Of a stretch of DNA of 24,241 nucleotides, positions 12,813-21,733 are shown piece by piece. The position numbers and the translations under genes are program-made. This DNA is from Erysipelothrix sp. (GTDB lineage Bacteria; Bacillota_I; Bacilli_A; Erysipelotrichales; Erysipelotrichaceae). Position 1 is the first letter of the stretch. The number at the start of each line of letters is the position of its first letter. The stretch is from contig JAAZEC010000134.1 in NCBI GenBank assembly GCA_012512495.1, forward strand, positions 1 through 24,241, written 5' to 3'. The notes under the pieces are model-generated. The model ran no database searches and was not told where the DNA came from. It saw only the letters and a list, made by a program, of their open reading frames with translations.

Positions 12813-13964
12813 ATGAAATTGAGAATACTTGTCGGACTATCAGGAGGCGTAGATTCAGCGGTCGCTGCCTACCTCTTGAAGAAAGCAGGGCATGAAGTAA
12901 CCTGTGGTTTTATGAGGAATTGGGATTCCCTGGCTAACAACGATACAGCGGGCAATCCTTCTTTAAACTTGGAGCACTGCTCACAGGAACTTGACTATAA
13001 CGATGCTCAATTGGTCGCCCAAAAGCTAGGTCTACCACTTATTCGTGTCGATTTCATTGAAGAATACTGGGACGATGTTTTCACGACCTTCTTAGAAGAA
13101 ACCAAGTTGGGTAACACACCCAATCCTGATATTCTATGCAATCGTTTTATTAAGTTTGACAAGTTCTGGGAATATGCCAAAAGCCTAGGCTTTGACTGGC
13201 TCGCCACCGGACACTATGCTCGTATTATCGAAAAGGATGGCGAACGCTTATTGGGTAAAGCCAAAGACCTGACTAAGGACCAATCGTATTTCCTTGTCCA
13301 AATGCCCAAAGAAACCCTGCAACACGTTATTTTCCCTCTAGGGGAAGTCACTAAGAAAGAAGTAAGGGAAATCGCACTAGAACTAGATCTCAATGTCGCA
13401 ACCAAGAAGGATTCAACTGGTATTTGTTTCATTGGTGAAAGACACTATAAAGAATTTTTGACCAACTATCTATCCGAAACTGAAGGGGACATTATCGATA
13501 TTGACACCCTGAAAAAAGTAGGACAACACCAAGGCGTGATGTATTATACTCTAGGACAACGCCATGGTCTCAATATATCAGCTCATAAAGGCCCCTGGTT
13601 CGTCGTAGCAAAAGATCCAGAGACCAATACGCTCTACGTTGGCAAGGAAGCGAGCCATCCATGGCTGTTTTCAACCGGTGCCAAAGTCTCCCGCATCAAT
13701 TGGTTTTCCAAGAAGGAAGACCTCGAATGCATGGCGAAGTTTCGCTACCGACAAGCTGATATTCCGGTTTCTCTGAAATGGCTCAGCGAAGATTCACTCG
13801 AGGTTACAATGCTTCAAGAAGTATCTTCCGTGACCCCAGGCCAAGAAGCTGTCTTCTACCTTGGAGATGAAGTCCTAGGTGGAGGGAAGATTGATGTCAT
13901 TTTCAAGAATGACATTCCATTGCGACAACGCCTGAAGGAGAAACTCGATGCACACACCCTTTGA
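12813..13964 (+). CDS. mnmA: tRNA-specific 2-thiouridylase MnmA
   Basis: MnmA puts sulfur on C2 of wobble U34 in tRNAs for Lys, Glu and Gln, using ATP and a sulfur relay. With the ATG at 12813 it has 383 residues. Features are the PP-loop SGGVDS (residues 10-15), Cys109 in NPDILCNRF and Cys205 in DSTGICFIGE (the catalytic pair), TGHYAR, and the C-terminal FRYRQ and VTPGQEAVFY barrel segments. The start is uncertain: the ribosome-binding site GAGGTGAT (12807-12814) overlaps the ATG, while the in-frame TTG at 12819 is ideally spaced and would lose only two residues. The gene overlaps the next by 17 bases. No promoter of its own is obvious after the spx terminator. Confidence 0.95.
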   Translation: MKLRILVGLSGGVDSAVAAYLLKKAGHEVTCGFMRNWDSLANNDTAGNPSLNLEHCSQELDYNDAQLVAQKLGLPLIRVDFIEEYWDDVFTTFLEETKLGNTPNPDILCNRFIKFDKFWEYAKSLGFDWLATGHYARIIEKDGERLLGKAKDLTKDQSYFLVQMPKETLQHVIFPLGEVTKKEVREIALELDLNVATKKDSTGICFIGERHYKEFLTNYLSETEGDIIDIDTLKKVGQHQGVMYYTLGQRHGLNISAHKGPWFVVAKDPETNTLYVGKEASHPWLFSTGAKVSRINWFSKKEDLECMAKFRYRQADIPVSLKWLSEDSLEVTMLQEVSSVTPGQEAVFYLGDEVLGGGKIDVIFKNDIPLRQRLKEKLDAHTL

Positions 13965-14649
13965 AAAGAGAATCATTAACTTAGCACTCTTTTTTCTTGG
14001 TTATATGGTTGTATTTCAAGTCATTGTCATTTTTATTCTAAGTCTACGCTATAGTATGTATGAAATATTAACGACCCAGCTAATGACGATCAGCCTCTCG
14101 ACAGGCATCTTAACCGCAGCGCTAATGACATGGGTGAACTCCAAAGTTTTAAAACATGACTTTAGAGAACTTAAAGGGAAATGGTTCAAGGTACTTAAGA
14201 GTGCCTCTATCTACTACATCGTGATTTTAGTTACTAACATCGTCTTATCAGTAGTACTGTCCTATTTGGCAGGTAGTGATTCCGTGGCCAATCAGGAGCT
14301 CATTGAAGCTGAGATGCTTGCGGCACCGATTATCACCTTTATCACCACCGTGATACTGGCACCCTTCATCGAGGAGTTTGCGTTTCGCTACTCACTAATG
14401 AATGTCACTAGTAAAAAGAAGAATGTCCAAATCTTGTGGTGGGTTATTTCCTCGGCCATCTTTGCGATGATGCACATGGTTGCGTCTTTGGAATCGGGCA
14501 ACTTGAATGAATTATGGTTTTTCTTCCAGTACTTTTCCATGGGTCTCATAATGGGTCATTCCTATTTGAGCTCTAAGAATATCTGGGTTCCAATCACTGT
14601 CCACCTGCTCAATAATGGAATTGGAGTCCTATTAGTTTTCTTTGCCTAG
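13948..14649 (+). CDS. CPBP-family intramembrane metalloprotease (Abi/CAAX-like)
   Basis: This is a 233-residue membrane protein with about six to eight hydrophobic segments. The three CPBP motifs are present: EEFAFRY with Glu142, Glu143 and Arg147; the FxxxH motif in AIFAMMH with His176; and HLLNN with His219 and Asn223. These residues form the active site in the Rce1-like protease fold. Bacterial members act in bacteriocin immunity, protein maturation or processes still unknown, so no substrate is proposed. AAGGAG precedes the ATG at 13948, inside the end of mnmA. recD2 follows after 9 bases, so mnmA, this gene and recD2 form one transcript. Confidence 0.85.
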   Translation: MHTPFEKRIINLALFFLGYMVVFQVIVIFILSLRYSMYEILTTQLMTISLSTGILTAALMTWVNSKVLKHDFRELKGKWFKVLKSASIYYIVILVTNIVLSVVLSYLAGSDSVANQELIEAEMLAAPIITFITTVILAPFIEEFAFRYSLMNVTSKKKNVQILWWVISSAIFAMMHMVASLESGNLNELWFFFQYFSMGLIMGHSYLSSKNIWVPITVHLLNNGIGVLLVFFA

Positions 14650-14658
14650 GAGGTCCAC

Positions 14659-16821
14659 TTGAATTTATTGTATGAAATTGAAGGTTATTTGACACGCCTC
14701 ATCTTTGAAAACGAGCACACAGATTACCGTGTGTATCTCTTTAAACTGGACGATCTCAATGAAAAACAACTCACCATCAACGGGACATTGCCCAGGCTGC
14801 CCGAAGATATCAAATACATCCTCAGCGGGGAGTATCAAGAACACCCTCGCTATGGCATGCAGTTTACGGTCGCTTCCTATCGTTCCGTGTTACCCACGGA
14901 AGAGAGCATGGTCGTAAAATTTTTGAGTTCCTCGCTGTTTCCAGGCATTGGACTCAAATCAGCACAGAAGTTCGTCGATGCTTATGGTAGCGACATTCTC
15001 AACAGAATCAAGAATGGTGAAGACGTCTATATCAATCCCAAGGTGTTATCAGTAGCCAACCAGCAGGTGCTCATTGAAGGCATTCGCGACCATGTCAATC
15101 TGGAAGAAGCCATATCCTTCTTTACCACCAAGGGCCTTGGGGTCAGGATGGTCATGAAGATTGAGCGGATGTATGGCAAGGATGCGATTGCGAAAATCAG
15201 TGAAAATCCCTACATCATGATTGACGACATTGATGGCATTGGTTTCAAGACCTGTGACCAGATTGCCTTGCAGCTTGAGTTCCCTCTAGATCATCCTTTC
15301 CGACTCAACGCGTTGCTGATCTATGAGACCATGCAACAGTGCATGGAGACGGGATCGACCTATACGACAGTGGAGAGCTTGCAAGCTAGGTTGAATAAAA
15401 AGGGAATGGATGCAGACACTTTCGAAACAACCCTCGAGAATGTTATCTACGACAAGAAGGTCATCCAGGAAGAGCAACGGCTTTACCATCATACACAACA
15501 TGAAGCAGAAGTTGTCTGTGCCAACTACTTCTCACAGAATCCTCGCTTAGAGCTGGATCCCCTAGAGTTCGATCTCGACGAGCTAATTGAGACCTATGAA
15601 GAAACTATGAACATTCAGTATGATGAGTCTCAGAAAAAGGCCATCAACAGTTTTTTTCTTGAAAAGAAGAGCATTATCACCGGTGGACCAGGAACCGGAA
15701 AAACGACCATTATCCAGGCCATTATTTATCTCTTTAGGGAATGTTATCCCCAGTATGAATTGGCCGTCTGTGCCCCGACAGGGCGCGCTGCCAAACGGCT
15801 TAAGGAATTGGTCAATGTCGATGTCACGACCATTCATTCACTACTAGAATGGGATTTAGAATCAAATACTTTTGGACGCAATGAAAGCAATCCAGTGCTC
15901 AGTGATATTTTAATTATCGATGAGTTTTCCATGGTTGATTCATGGACCATGGCCGCTTTATGTAAGGCTACACCCCGTGTCAGAAGAATTTTGTTCATTG
16001 GTGACCAGGATCAGTTGCCAAGTGTGGCACCAGGCTTTTTAATTCGCGATCTCATTGCTTCCAATCACTTTGTTGTCAATGTATTGGATGTAAACTACCG
16101 GCAAGCCAGTGGTTCACAGATAATCGAGTTAGCACATAGTGTCCGTCAAGGTATCTTCGATAAAGAGTTGTGCAAGGGTGAGATACGGTTTATCCAAACC
16201 AGCAAATATTTATTGGAGCACCTAACGCAAGTCGTCGCCAGTGCATTGGATACTGGGTACAATATCAGTGATATTCAGGTACTAGCAACGAAGTACAATG
16301 GCAGTCAGGGAATTGATACGCTCAATTTCGTATTGCAGAAGCTGTGTAATCCCCCGGCAAAAGATAAGAGGGAATTGAAGATTGGTTATCAACTGTTTCG
16401 TGAGGGCGATAAGATCTTGCAGCTAAAGAATCAGCCGGATGACCATGTTTATAACGGGGACATTGGACGGTTGGTAGAAATCACGTTGAAGGAAGAAAAT
16501 TCGGACAATAAGAATCATATGATTGTCGATTTTGAAGGAACCATCGTGGAATACACACCGGACATGTTTATCAATTTGAAGCATGCCTACTGTATGTCGG
16601 TTCATAAGGCGCAGGGCTCTGAATATCCCATCGTAATCATGGTGGGTACCAAACAGCATCAGTTCATGATGCAAAGAAGGCTCTTGTATACGGCGATTAC
16701 CCGCTCTTCCAAGGCATTAATTTTAATGGGTGAGGAAGCGGTTTTTCTTCATGGGGCAAAGAATGATCATTCCAATGAAATAAAAACAACACTTATTGAG
16801 AGAATGTCGTTTGATTTATGA
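14659..16821 (+). CDS. recD2: RecD2-type ATP-dependent DNA helicase
   Basis: This is a 5'-to-3' superfamily 1B helicase of the RecBC-independent RecD2 (YrrC) type, involved in replication-fork and mismatch-repair-linked genome maintenance in Bacillus and Deinococcus. It has 720 residues. The N-terminal part has an OB-like region and helix-hairpin-helix segments (FPGIGLKSAQKF, IDGIGFKTCDQI). Walker A is GGPGTGKT (residues 342-349) and Walker B is IIDEFS with Asp421 and Glu422. GDQDQLPSV and the C-terminal HAYCMSVHKAQGSEYP (UvrD_C_2) follow. The start is a TTG at 14659 with a strong AGGAGGT (14648-14654) at correct spacing. Its TGA stop lies within the alaS promoter. The gene order mnmA, recD2, alaS resembles B. 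subtilis. Confidence 0.94.
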   Translation: MNLLYEIEGYLTRLIFENEHTDYRVYLFKLDDLNEKQLTINGTLPRLPEDIKYILSGEYQEHPRYGMQFTVASYRSVLPTEESMVVKFLSSSLFPGIGLKSAQKFVDAYGSDILNRIKNGEDVYINPKVLSVANQQVLIEGIRDHVNLEEAISFFTTKGLGVRMVMKIERMYGKDAIAKISENPYIMIDDIDGIGFKTCDQIALQLEFPLDHPFRLNALLIYETMQQCMETGSTYTTVESLQARLNKKGMDADTFETTLENVIYDKKVIQEEQRLYHHTQHEAEVVCANYFSQNPRLELDPLEFDLDELIETYEETMNIQYDESQKKAINSFFLEKKSIITGGPGTGKTTIIQAIIYLFRECYPQYELAVCAPTGRAAKRLKELVNVDVTTIHSLLEWDLESNTFGRNESNPVLSDILIIDEFSMVDSWTMAALCKATPRVRRILFIGDQDQLPSVAPGFLIRDLIASNHFVVNVLDVNYRQASGSQIIELAHSVRQGIFDKELCKGEIRFIQTSKYLLEHLTQVVASALDTGYNISDIQVLATKYNGSQGIDTLNFVLQKLCNPPAKDKRELKIGYQLFREGDKILQLKNQPDDHVYNGDIGRLVEITLKEENSDNKNHMIVDFEGTIVEYTPDMFINLKHAYCMSVHKAQGSEYPIVIMVGTKQHQFMMQRRLLYTAITRSSKALILMGEEAVFLHGAKNDHSNEIKTTLIERMSFDL

Positions 16822-16827
16822 TACAAT
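16819..16827 (+). promoter_or_regulatory. Extended -10 promoter of the alaS leader
   Basis: TGATACAAT (16819-16827) is an extended -10 element overlapping the recD2 stop codon. A TTGAGA lies at 16796-16801, but its 20-base spacing is poor. Transcription would start near 16834, just before T-box Stem I. Confidence 0.6.
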
Positions 16828-16835
16828 AGGATAAA

Positions 16836-17032
16836 TCGTAACAGAAAAGAGTACGTGGGATGTTGATTGTAGAGAGCAACCGTCAGGTGAAAGGTTGTAT
16901 CACAGAACACCGAAAGCTAATTCTGTAGATGAATTAACCATTCACGTAGGAAGTCGTTACCTTCATAAGTTGCACACAAGAAGTGAAGTAAGGTGGTACC
17001 GCGCGATTGCGTCCTTAGGAGGGCGTTTTTTT
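16836..17032 (+). ncRNA. T-box leader of alaS
   Basis: This is a tRNA-sensing leader that lets RNA polymerase read into alaS when tRNA-Ala is uncharged. Stem I is closed by ACAGAA (16841-16846) with TTCTGT (16921-16926). The AGTA-like segment AAGAGTACG sits on the 5' side of the specifier loop. GCT at 16916-16918, just before the closing strand, is the Ala specifier codon. The distal AGAGAG and GGTGAAAGG segments fit the Stem I elbow and apical loop. The T-box AAGGTGGTACCGCG spans 16990-17003 and offers its bulge to the tRNA end. Its AAGG pairs with CCTT in the antiterminator, in competition with the terminator at 17010-17032. Length is about 195 bases, normal for the class. Confidence 0.95.
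17010..17032 (+). terminator. T-box terminator
   Basis: CGTCCT (17010-17015) pairs with AGGGCG (17020-17025), with one wobble pair, around TAGG, followed by seven T residues. Its 5' arm is shared with the antiterminator. Confidence 0.85.
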
Positions 17033-17051
17033 ATGTTTAGAAAAGGAGTTT

Positions 17052-19664
17052 ATGATGAAGAAAAATACAAGCCAAGTCATTCGTCAAATGTTTCTCGATT
17101 ATTTTGAGAGCAAAGGTCACTTAGTTGAAAAGGGTCACTCCCTGATCCCCCATGGAGATCCAACACTGTTATGGATCAACTCAGGCGTCGCAGCCTTAAA
17201 GAAATACTTCGATGGCAGTATCAAGCCTGCTTCCAATCGCTTGGTAAATGTCCAGAAGGCGATTCGTACCAACGATATTGAAAACGTAGGCAAGACCGCC
17301 CGCCATCACACGTTTTTTGAGATGCTGGGCAACTTCTCAATCGGAGACTACTTCAAGAAAGAAGCCATTGCTTTCGCTTGGGAGTTTTTAGTGTCCGAAG
17401 AGTGGATCGGTCTTGATAAGGACCGCATCTATGTTTCTATTCATACCGATGATAATGAGGCATACGACATCTGGACCAAGCAAATCGGTCTCGATCCTAA
17501 TCGCATCCTAAGATCGGAAGACAACTTCTGGCAAATCGGTGAAGGACCTTCCGGTCCACAATCGGAGATTTTCTATGATCGTGGTAGTAAGTACGATCCG
17601 CAAAACCTTGGCGAAAAGCTGTTCTTCGAAGAGATTGAGAACGATCGCTACCTTGAAGTGTGGAATGTCGTGTTTTCACAATACTATGCAAAGGATGGCG
17701 TCGAGCGTAAGGATTTCAAGGAACTTCCTCAAAAGAACATTGATACCGGCATGGGCTTTGAAAGGCTAGTGTCCATCGTTCAAGAGGGTGAAACCAACTT
17801 CGATACCGATCTGTTCATCCCAATTATTAATAAAACGGCTCAATTGGCCAAAGTCCCTTACGATGAAAACAGTGAGGCCTATAAAGTTATTGCCGATCAT
17901 ATTCGCACGATTACTTTTGCGCTAAGTGACGGGGCTGCCTTCTCCAATGAAGGAAGGGGTTATGTCTTGCGCCGTCTAATCCGACGTGCGATCCGCTATG
18001 GAATTCAACTGGAAATAAAGGGAGCCTTTATGTACCAGTTAGTGGATACTGTGATTGAAATTATGGACTCCTTCTACCCTGAACTCCACGAGAAAAGGGA
18101 TCTCATTGTCAAACTGATTATGATTGAGGAAGAACGTTTCCACATGACACTCTCAGATGGTGAGAAGATGTTGGCAGAGCTGTTAGTGAACCAAAAAGAA
18201 ATTAGCGGGGAACAAGCTTTCAAGCTGTATGATACCTATGGTTTTCCTTTGGAAATGACTGCCGAGATTGCTTCGGAAAAGGGAGTCAGTGTTGACTTGG
18301 AAGGCTTCAATAGACACATGGCGATTCAAAAAGAGATGAGTCGTGCGGCGCGTGTGGACAGCGAGTCCATGGGTGAGCAACATCAGGACCTCATGAACTT
18401 TACTGAACCATCAAAGTTTTTAGGGTATGAACACGTTACCTGTCAAAGCAAGGTCATTGGTCTGTTTGTTGATGGCAAACAGGTCTCATCGCTCAGTGAT
18501 AAGGGTCAAGTAATATTTGATCAGACGGTCTTCTATGCTGAGAGTGGTGGACAGGTCGCCGATATCGGAAGTATTACGAGTGATAAAGTATCTGGCTTCA
18601 TCAGCAATGTCCAGAAGGCACCTCTGTCTCAGAGTTTACACACAATTGAATTGAGTCAGGGAACTCTTGAAATCGGTGATTCGGTTGTTATGGATATTGA
18701 TAGCCAACGACGCTTAAAAATCAGACGGAATCACTCCTCCGTCCACCTGTTACATGAGGCCTTGCGAGAAATCGTGGGCACTCACTTGAGACAAGCAGGT
18801 TCCTATGTGAGTGATGAATATTCTCGCTTCGACTTCAGCCATTATGAAAAGATCGATCATGATACGTTGTCGAAAATTGAGAAACGGGTCAATGAAATGA
18901 TTTGTGAGGCTCATGAAGTGACCACTGATTTGATGGACATCGAACATGCCAAGCAATCGGGTGCCATTGCCTTATTTGATGAGAAATATGGCGATGAGGT
19001 TCGAGTTGTCACGATGGGTCCTTCTAAGGAACTCTGCGGGGGAACCCACGTTTCCAATACCGCCCAAATTGGTGTCTACAAGCTGATGTCTGAAGAATCG
19101 ATTGGCTCTGGTGTGAGACGGATTGTGGCCAAGACTTCATTTGGTGCCTATGAGGAGTTTAAGGCAGCCGAAAGTCATTTGGAAACAATTGCTAAGCAAC
19201 TGAAGGCTAATTCGGTCTCGAAGATTGATGAAAAACTGACTCAACAATTGAGTGAGCTGGCCTCCTTGAGTGAACAGATTCAGGAGCTCAATCAGGTCAT
19301 CATCAATAATCAGTTGAACCTACTACTGAAGGATCTCACCGAAGACAAGACCTTAGTCTTTAGAACTAGTCTCGATAGCAAACTGGCTAAGACGCTGGTC
19401 GAGAGACTAATTAACAAGATTGGTGATGGCGTGGTCTTTGGGGCGTTCGAGAATGGTGACAAAGTTAACTTTGTCTGTGCTGTCAGTGATGCCTGGATTA
19501 AGAAGGGTATCAAGGCGGGTGACTTAGTGAAACACGCGGCCACGCTGAGTAATGGCGGTGGTGGCGGAAGACCTGATTTCGCACAGGCCGGTGGTAAGGA
19601 TACGAGTCGAATTGAACAAGTGATTGAAGATATTAATCGCAAATTGTTGATAACCACCAGTTAG
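17052..19664 (+). CDS. alaS: Alanyl-tRNA synthetase
   Basis: This class II synthetase (870 residues, full length) charges tRNA-Ala. The catalytic domain has NSGVAALKKYF, RTNDIENVGKTARHHT and FFEMLGNFSIGDYF. The editing domain, which removes Ser and Gly from tRNA-Ala, carries the metal ligands His561 and His565 (HSSVH) plus Cys662 and His666 (CGGTH). The C-Ala domain ends with a glycine-rich segment before RPDFAQAGGKD. The start is the ATG at 17052 with AAGGAG (17043-17048); a second ATG follows at once. It is controlled by the T-box leader upstream. The ireB promoter lies within its last codons. Confidence 0.97.
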   Translation: MMKKNTSQVIRQMFLDYFESKGHLVEKGHSLIPHGDPTLLWINSGVAALKKYFDGSIKPASNRLVNVQKAIRTNDIENVGKTARHHTFFEMLGNFSIGDYFKKEAIAFAWEFLVSEEWIGLDKDRIYVSIHTDDNEAYDIWTKQIGLDPNRILRSEDNFWQIGEGPSGPQSEIFYDRGSKYDPQNLGEKLFFEEIENDRYLEVWNVVFSQYYAKDGVERKDFKELPQKNIDTGMGFERLVSIVQEGETNFDTDLFIPIINKTAQLAKVPYDENSEAYKVIADHIRTITFALSDGAAFSNEGRGYVLRRLIRRAIRYGIQLEIKGAFMYQLVDTVIEIMDSFYPELHEKRDLIVKLIMIEEERFHMTLSDGEKMLAELLVNQKEISGEQAFKLYDTYGFPLEMTAEIASEKGVSVDLEGFNRHMAIQKEMSRAARVDSESMGEQHQDLMNFTEPSKFLGYEHVTCQSKVIGLFVDGKQVSSLSDKGQVIFDQTVFYAESGGQVADIGSITSDKVSGFISNVQKAPLSQSLHTIELSQGTLEIGDSVVMDIDSQRRLKIRRNHSSVHLLHEALREIVGTHLRQAGSYVSDEYSRFDFSHYEKIDHDTLSKIEKRVNEMICEAHEVTTDLMDIEHAKQSGAIALFDEKYGDEVRVVTMGPSKELCGGTHVSNTAQIGVYKLMSEESIGSGVRRIVAKTSFGAYEEFKAAESHLETIAKQLKANSVSKIDEKLTQQLSELASLSEQIQELNQVIINNQLNLLLKDLTEDKTLVFRTSLDSKLAKTLVERLINKIGDGVVFGAFENGDKVNFVCAVSDAWIKKGIKAGDLVKHAATLSNGGGGGRPDFAQAGGKDTSRIEQVIEDINRKLLITTS

Positions 19665-19676
19665 TTGTTATACAAT
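19647..19676 (+). promoter_or_regulatory. Promoter of the ireB-ruvX operon
   Basis: TTGATA (19647-19652), an 18-base spacer, then TACAAT (19671-19676), 22 bases before the ireB start. The -35 lies inside the end of alaS. It would free the following genes from T-box control. Confidence 0.6.
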
Positions 19677-19698
19677 GAGAGAAAGAACGGGGGATATT

Positions 19699-19959
19699 AT
19701 GGACAATAAAGATCTAACGCAAACAATGCCTTATAATGCCGAGGAAGTTCATCAAGAAACAGTTCGGAAGATTATTGAGGAAGTGACCCAAGCATTGGAC
19801 GAAAGAGGCTACAATGCTGTAAATCAGTTAGCGGGTTACTTAATTACCAACGATCCTGCCTATATTTCATCGCATCGTGGAGCTCGCTCGAATATTCAGC
19901 AGCTTGAACGTTTTGAAATCATTGAGGAACTGGTTCGCTTCTACCTAAGCAAAGTATGA
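19699..19959 (+). CDS. ireB: IreB family regulatory phosphoprotein (DUF965)
   Basis: This is an 86-residue protein of the IreB/UPF0297 family. In Enterococcus faecalis IreB is phosphorylated on N-terminal threonines by the PASTA kinase IreK and modulates cephalosporin tolerance. Here Thr7 and Thr9 (DLTQTMPYN) are candidate sites. The core ERGYNAVNQLAGYLITNDPAYISSH and the RFEIIEELVRFYL end are family-typical. The start is the ATG at 19699 behind a G-rich ribosome-binding site (ACGGGGG); an extension to 19675 is unlikely as it lies inside the promoter. It overlaps ruvX by 4 bases (ATGA). The association with ruvX is conserved in Bacillota. Confidence 0.92.
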   Translation: MDNKDLTQTMPYNAEEVHQETVRKIIEEVTQALDERGYNAVNQLAGYLITNDPAYISSHRGARSNIQQLERFEIIEELVRFYLSKV

Positions 19960-20390
19960 ACAAAGTCATAGGATTAGATTTAGGGAGCGTTACCTGTGGG
20001 GTAGCGGTGTCTGATGAATTGGGCTTTTTAGCCCATCCTGTGAAGACAATCAGGTTTAAGGAACATGATATTGACCCATTGTTAAATGAGTTGGAAACAC
20101 TCTTGGAAAGCCATCAAGTCAAGGTTGTCGTTCTAGGTCTTCCGTTGCACATGAATGGTGATGTGGGAGAAAGAGCTCGCGCTTCACTTGAGTTCAAGGA
20201 GATTCTAGAAGAAGCTTTTGGTGTGGAAGTCATTATGATGGATGAACGTTTTTCCACGCGCTCCTCTGAAAGACAACTAATTTCAATGAATGTGTCTCGT
20301 AAAAAGAGAAAGAAAATAATCGATCAGGCCGCGGCAGTCGAAATACTGCAACGCTATCTTGATTCAAAAAAGGAGAAGGTCCATGAATGA
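19956..20390 (+). CDS. ruvX: Putative Holliday junction resolvase / pre-16S rRNA nuclease (YqgF)
   Basis: RuvX/YqgF is an RNase H-fold nuclease. It is annotated as a Holliday junction resolvase, but in E. coli its supported role is in maturing the 5' end of 16S rRNA. The 144-residue protein has the first acidic strand GLDLGSVTCGVAVSD (Asp7), the VVLGLPLHMNGDVG loop, MDERFST and the final DQAAAVEILQRYL helix. All are typical. The ATG overlaps the ireB stop, and the end overlaps the following DUF1292 gene by 8 bases, so the three are translated as a coupled set. Confidence 0.93.
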   Translation: MNKVIGLDLGSVTCGVAVSDELGFLAHPVKTIRFKEHDIDPLLNELETLLESHQVKVVVLGLPLHMNGDVGERARASLEFKEILEEAFGVEVIMMDERFSTRSSERQLISMNVSRKKRKKIIDQAAAVEILQRYLDSKKEKVHE

Positions 20391-20664
20391 AGAAAAAATC
20401 GTCGTTGTTGACGAGAATGGTAATGAAATAGAAATGCAGATTCTGTTTACTTTCGAAGGAGATCCTACACCAGAAGGAAAACCAGGTAAAGCCTACGTCT
20501 TGTATTTCAATCCTGAAGAAGAGGAAGAAGGAACGGTCTACGCGTCGTCTTATACTGAAGAGGGTCTCTTGGAACCTGTTGAAGATGAGAAAGAATGGGA
20601 AATGATAGAGGAAGTATTCGCTACGTTCATGAGTGACGATGAAGATCATGAGCATAACGACTAA
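20383..20664 (+). CDS. DUF1292 (YrzB-like) acidic protein
   Basis: This is a 93-residue, very acidic protein of the DUF1292/UPF0473 family, of unknown function. The family signature is the N-terminal IVVVDENGNEIEMQILFTF strand pair, then AYVLYFNPEE and a final acidic helix (EWEMIEEVFATFMSDDEDHE). The start is the ATG at 20383 with AAGGAGAAGG before it. In many Bacillota it sits directly after ruvX, as here, which suggests joint expression with ireB and ruvX. Its end overlaps the start region of mltG. Confidence 0.88.
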   Translation: MNEEKIVVVDENGNEIEMQILFTFEGDPTPEGKPGKAYVLYFNPEEEEEGTVYASSYTEEGLLEPVEDEKEWEMIEEVFATFMSDDEDHEHND

Positions 20665-21733
20665 AAAGAAGAAAATTTGGCCGAAACTACTATTGGTAGT
20701 TGTATTAATCCTTGCTGGAAGTGGCGTCTTCGGCTATAACTATTATCAACAGCTCAATGAGCCAGTTTCAAGCAGTTCACAAGAAGTTGCTTTCACTGTA
20801 CCTAGTGGCGCTTCCATCAGCACTGTCTTGACTCAATTAGAGGAAGATGGTCTCATCAGAAGCGCATTTGCGACGAAGATCAAACAACAGCTCAGTCCCG
20901 TAGCGGTTGATTTGAAGGCCGGTGAGTTCACTCTGGACACATCCTGGGATGCCCAGGAAATGCTACAATTCATGAGCAACAGTCAAAATATTTTAGTGGA
21001 TGTCGTCAACCTTACTTTCATTGATGGTGAGAGAGCGACAGACTATGCACGAGTCATTGAGAGCAAGCTAGGCATTCCGGCTACTGAAGTGCTGGAGACC
21101 TGGAATGATCCAGAATACCTAGCATCCTTAATTGATACCTATGAGGTGCTCACTGATGATATCCTCAGTAGCGATGTGCGCTATGCATTGGAAGGTTACT
21201 TGGCACCCAATACCTATCAGTTCTTTTTGGATGCTGATGTCAAGGATGTAACGAAGCGTCTACTGGATCAAAGTGAGAAGTTTTACTTAGAGAACAAAAC
21301 ACTGTTTGATAATTCACAACTATCGATTCACGAAGTCTTTAATCTGAGTTCAATCGTCCAGTTGGAAGCGAAATACCCAGAGGACATGAAGCTAGTGGCT
21401 TCTGTGTTCCATAATCGTCTGGCTCTGCCAATGCGTTTGGAATCGTCGGTCACGGTCTGTTATGCTTTGGATCAGTACACTTCCTGGCAGGAATGTGAAA
21501 GCAATGTTGGCATTGAATCTCCTTACAACACCTATCGTGTCGATGGCTTACCAGTAGGACCGATTGCTAATCCGGGCGCGAATGCCTTGTTAGCGGTATT
21601 GGATCCAGTTGAGAGCAACTATTACTTCTTCATGAGTGAGATGTATGGTGACACACAGGGTACTTTCCATTACGCAGAAACGTTTGCGGAACATGAAAAG
21701 AATGTAAATCAGTACTTGAGGGGGAATCAGTAA
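20648..21733 (+). CDS. mltG: Endolytic murein transglycosylase MltG
   Basis: MltG is a membrane-anchored enzyme that cuts nascent glycan strands and is thought to terminate their elongation. The product has about 361 residues: a basic cytoplasmic start (MSITTKKKK), a membrane segment at about residues 10-30, a LysM-like part, then the YceG domain. The catalytic Glu240 is in SIVQLEAKYPED. VASVFHNRL, YNTYRVDGLPVGPIANPG and the final TFHYAETFAEHEKN are typical. The family motif usually read as L-Q-[ST]-D-P-T-V is LESSVTV here, lacking the Asp-Pro. The start is uncertain (20633, 20639 or 20648), since all lack a strong ribosome-binding site; coupling to the overlapping DUF1292 gene is likely. udk begins right after its stop. 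Confidence 0.93.
   Translation: MSITTKKKKIWPKLLLVVVLILAGSGVFGYNYYQQLNEPVSSSSQEVAFTVPSGASISTVLTQLEEDGLIRSAFATKIKQQLSPVAVDLKAGEFTLDTSWDAQEMLQFMSNSQNILVDVVNLTFIDGERATDYARVIESKLGIPATEVLETWNDPEYLASLIDTYEVLTDDILSSDVRYALEGYLAPNTYQFFLDADVKDVTKRLLDQSEKFYLENKTLFDNSQLSIHEVFNLSSIVQLEAKYPEDMKLVASVFHNRLALPMRLESSVTVCYALDQYTSWQECESNVGIESPYNTYRVDGLPVGPIANPGANALLAVLDPVESNYYFFMSEMYGDTQGTFHYAETFAEHEKNVNQYLRGNQ

Noticed and set aside
16895..17107. A 70-codon open frame across the alaS leader.
   Set aside because: It runs through the T-box, terminator and alaS start in another frame, and its product resembles nothing.
19310..19657. A 115-codon open frame antisense to the end of alaS.
   Set aside because: Its Pro- and Ser-rich, low-complexity product is the mirror of the alaS C-Ala coding sequence; no ribosome-binding site or promoter is evident.
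20233..20655. A 140-codon open frame antisense to ruvX and the DUF1292 gene.
   Set aside because: The Phe- and Ser-rich product reflects the Glu- and Lys-rich codons of the sense strand; the sense genes are well supported.
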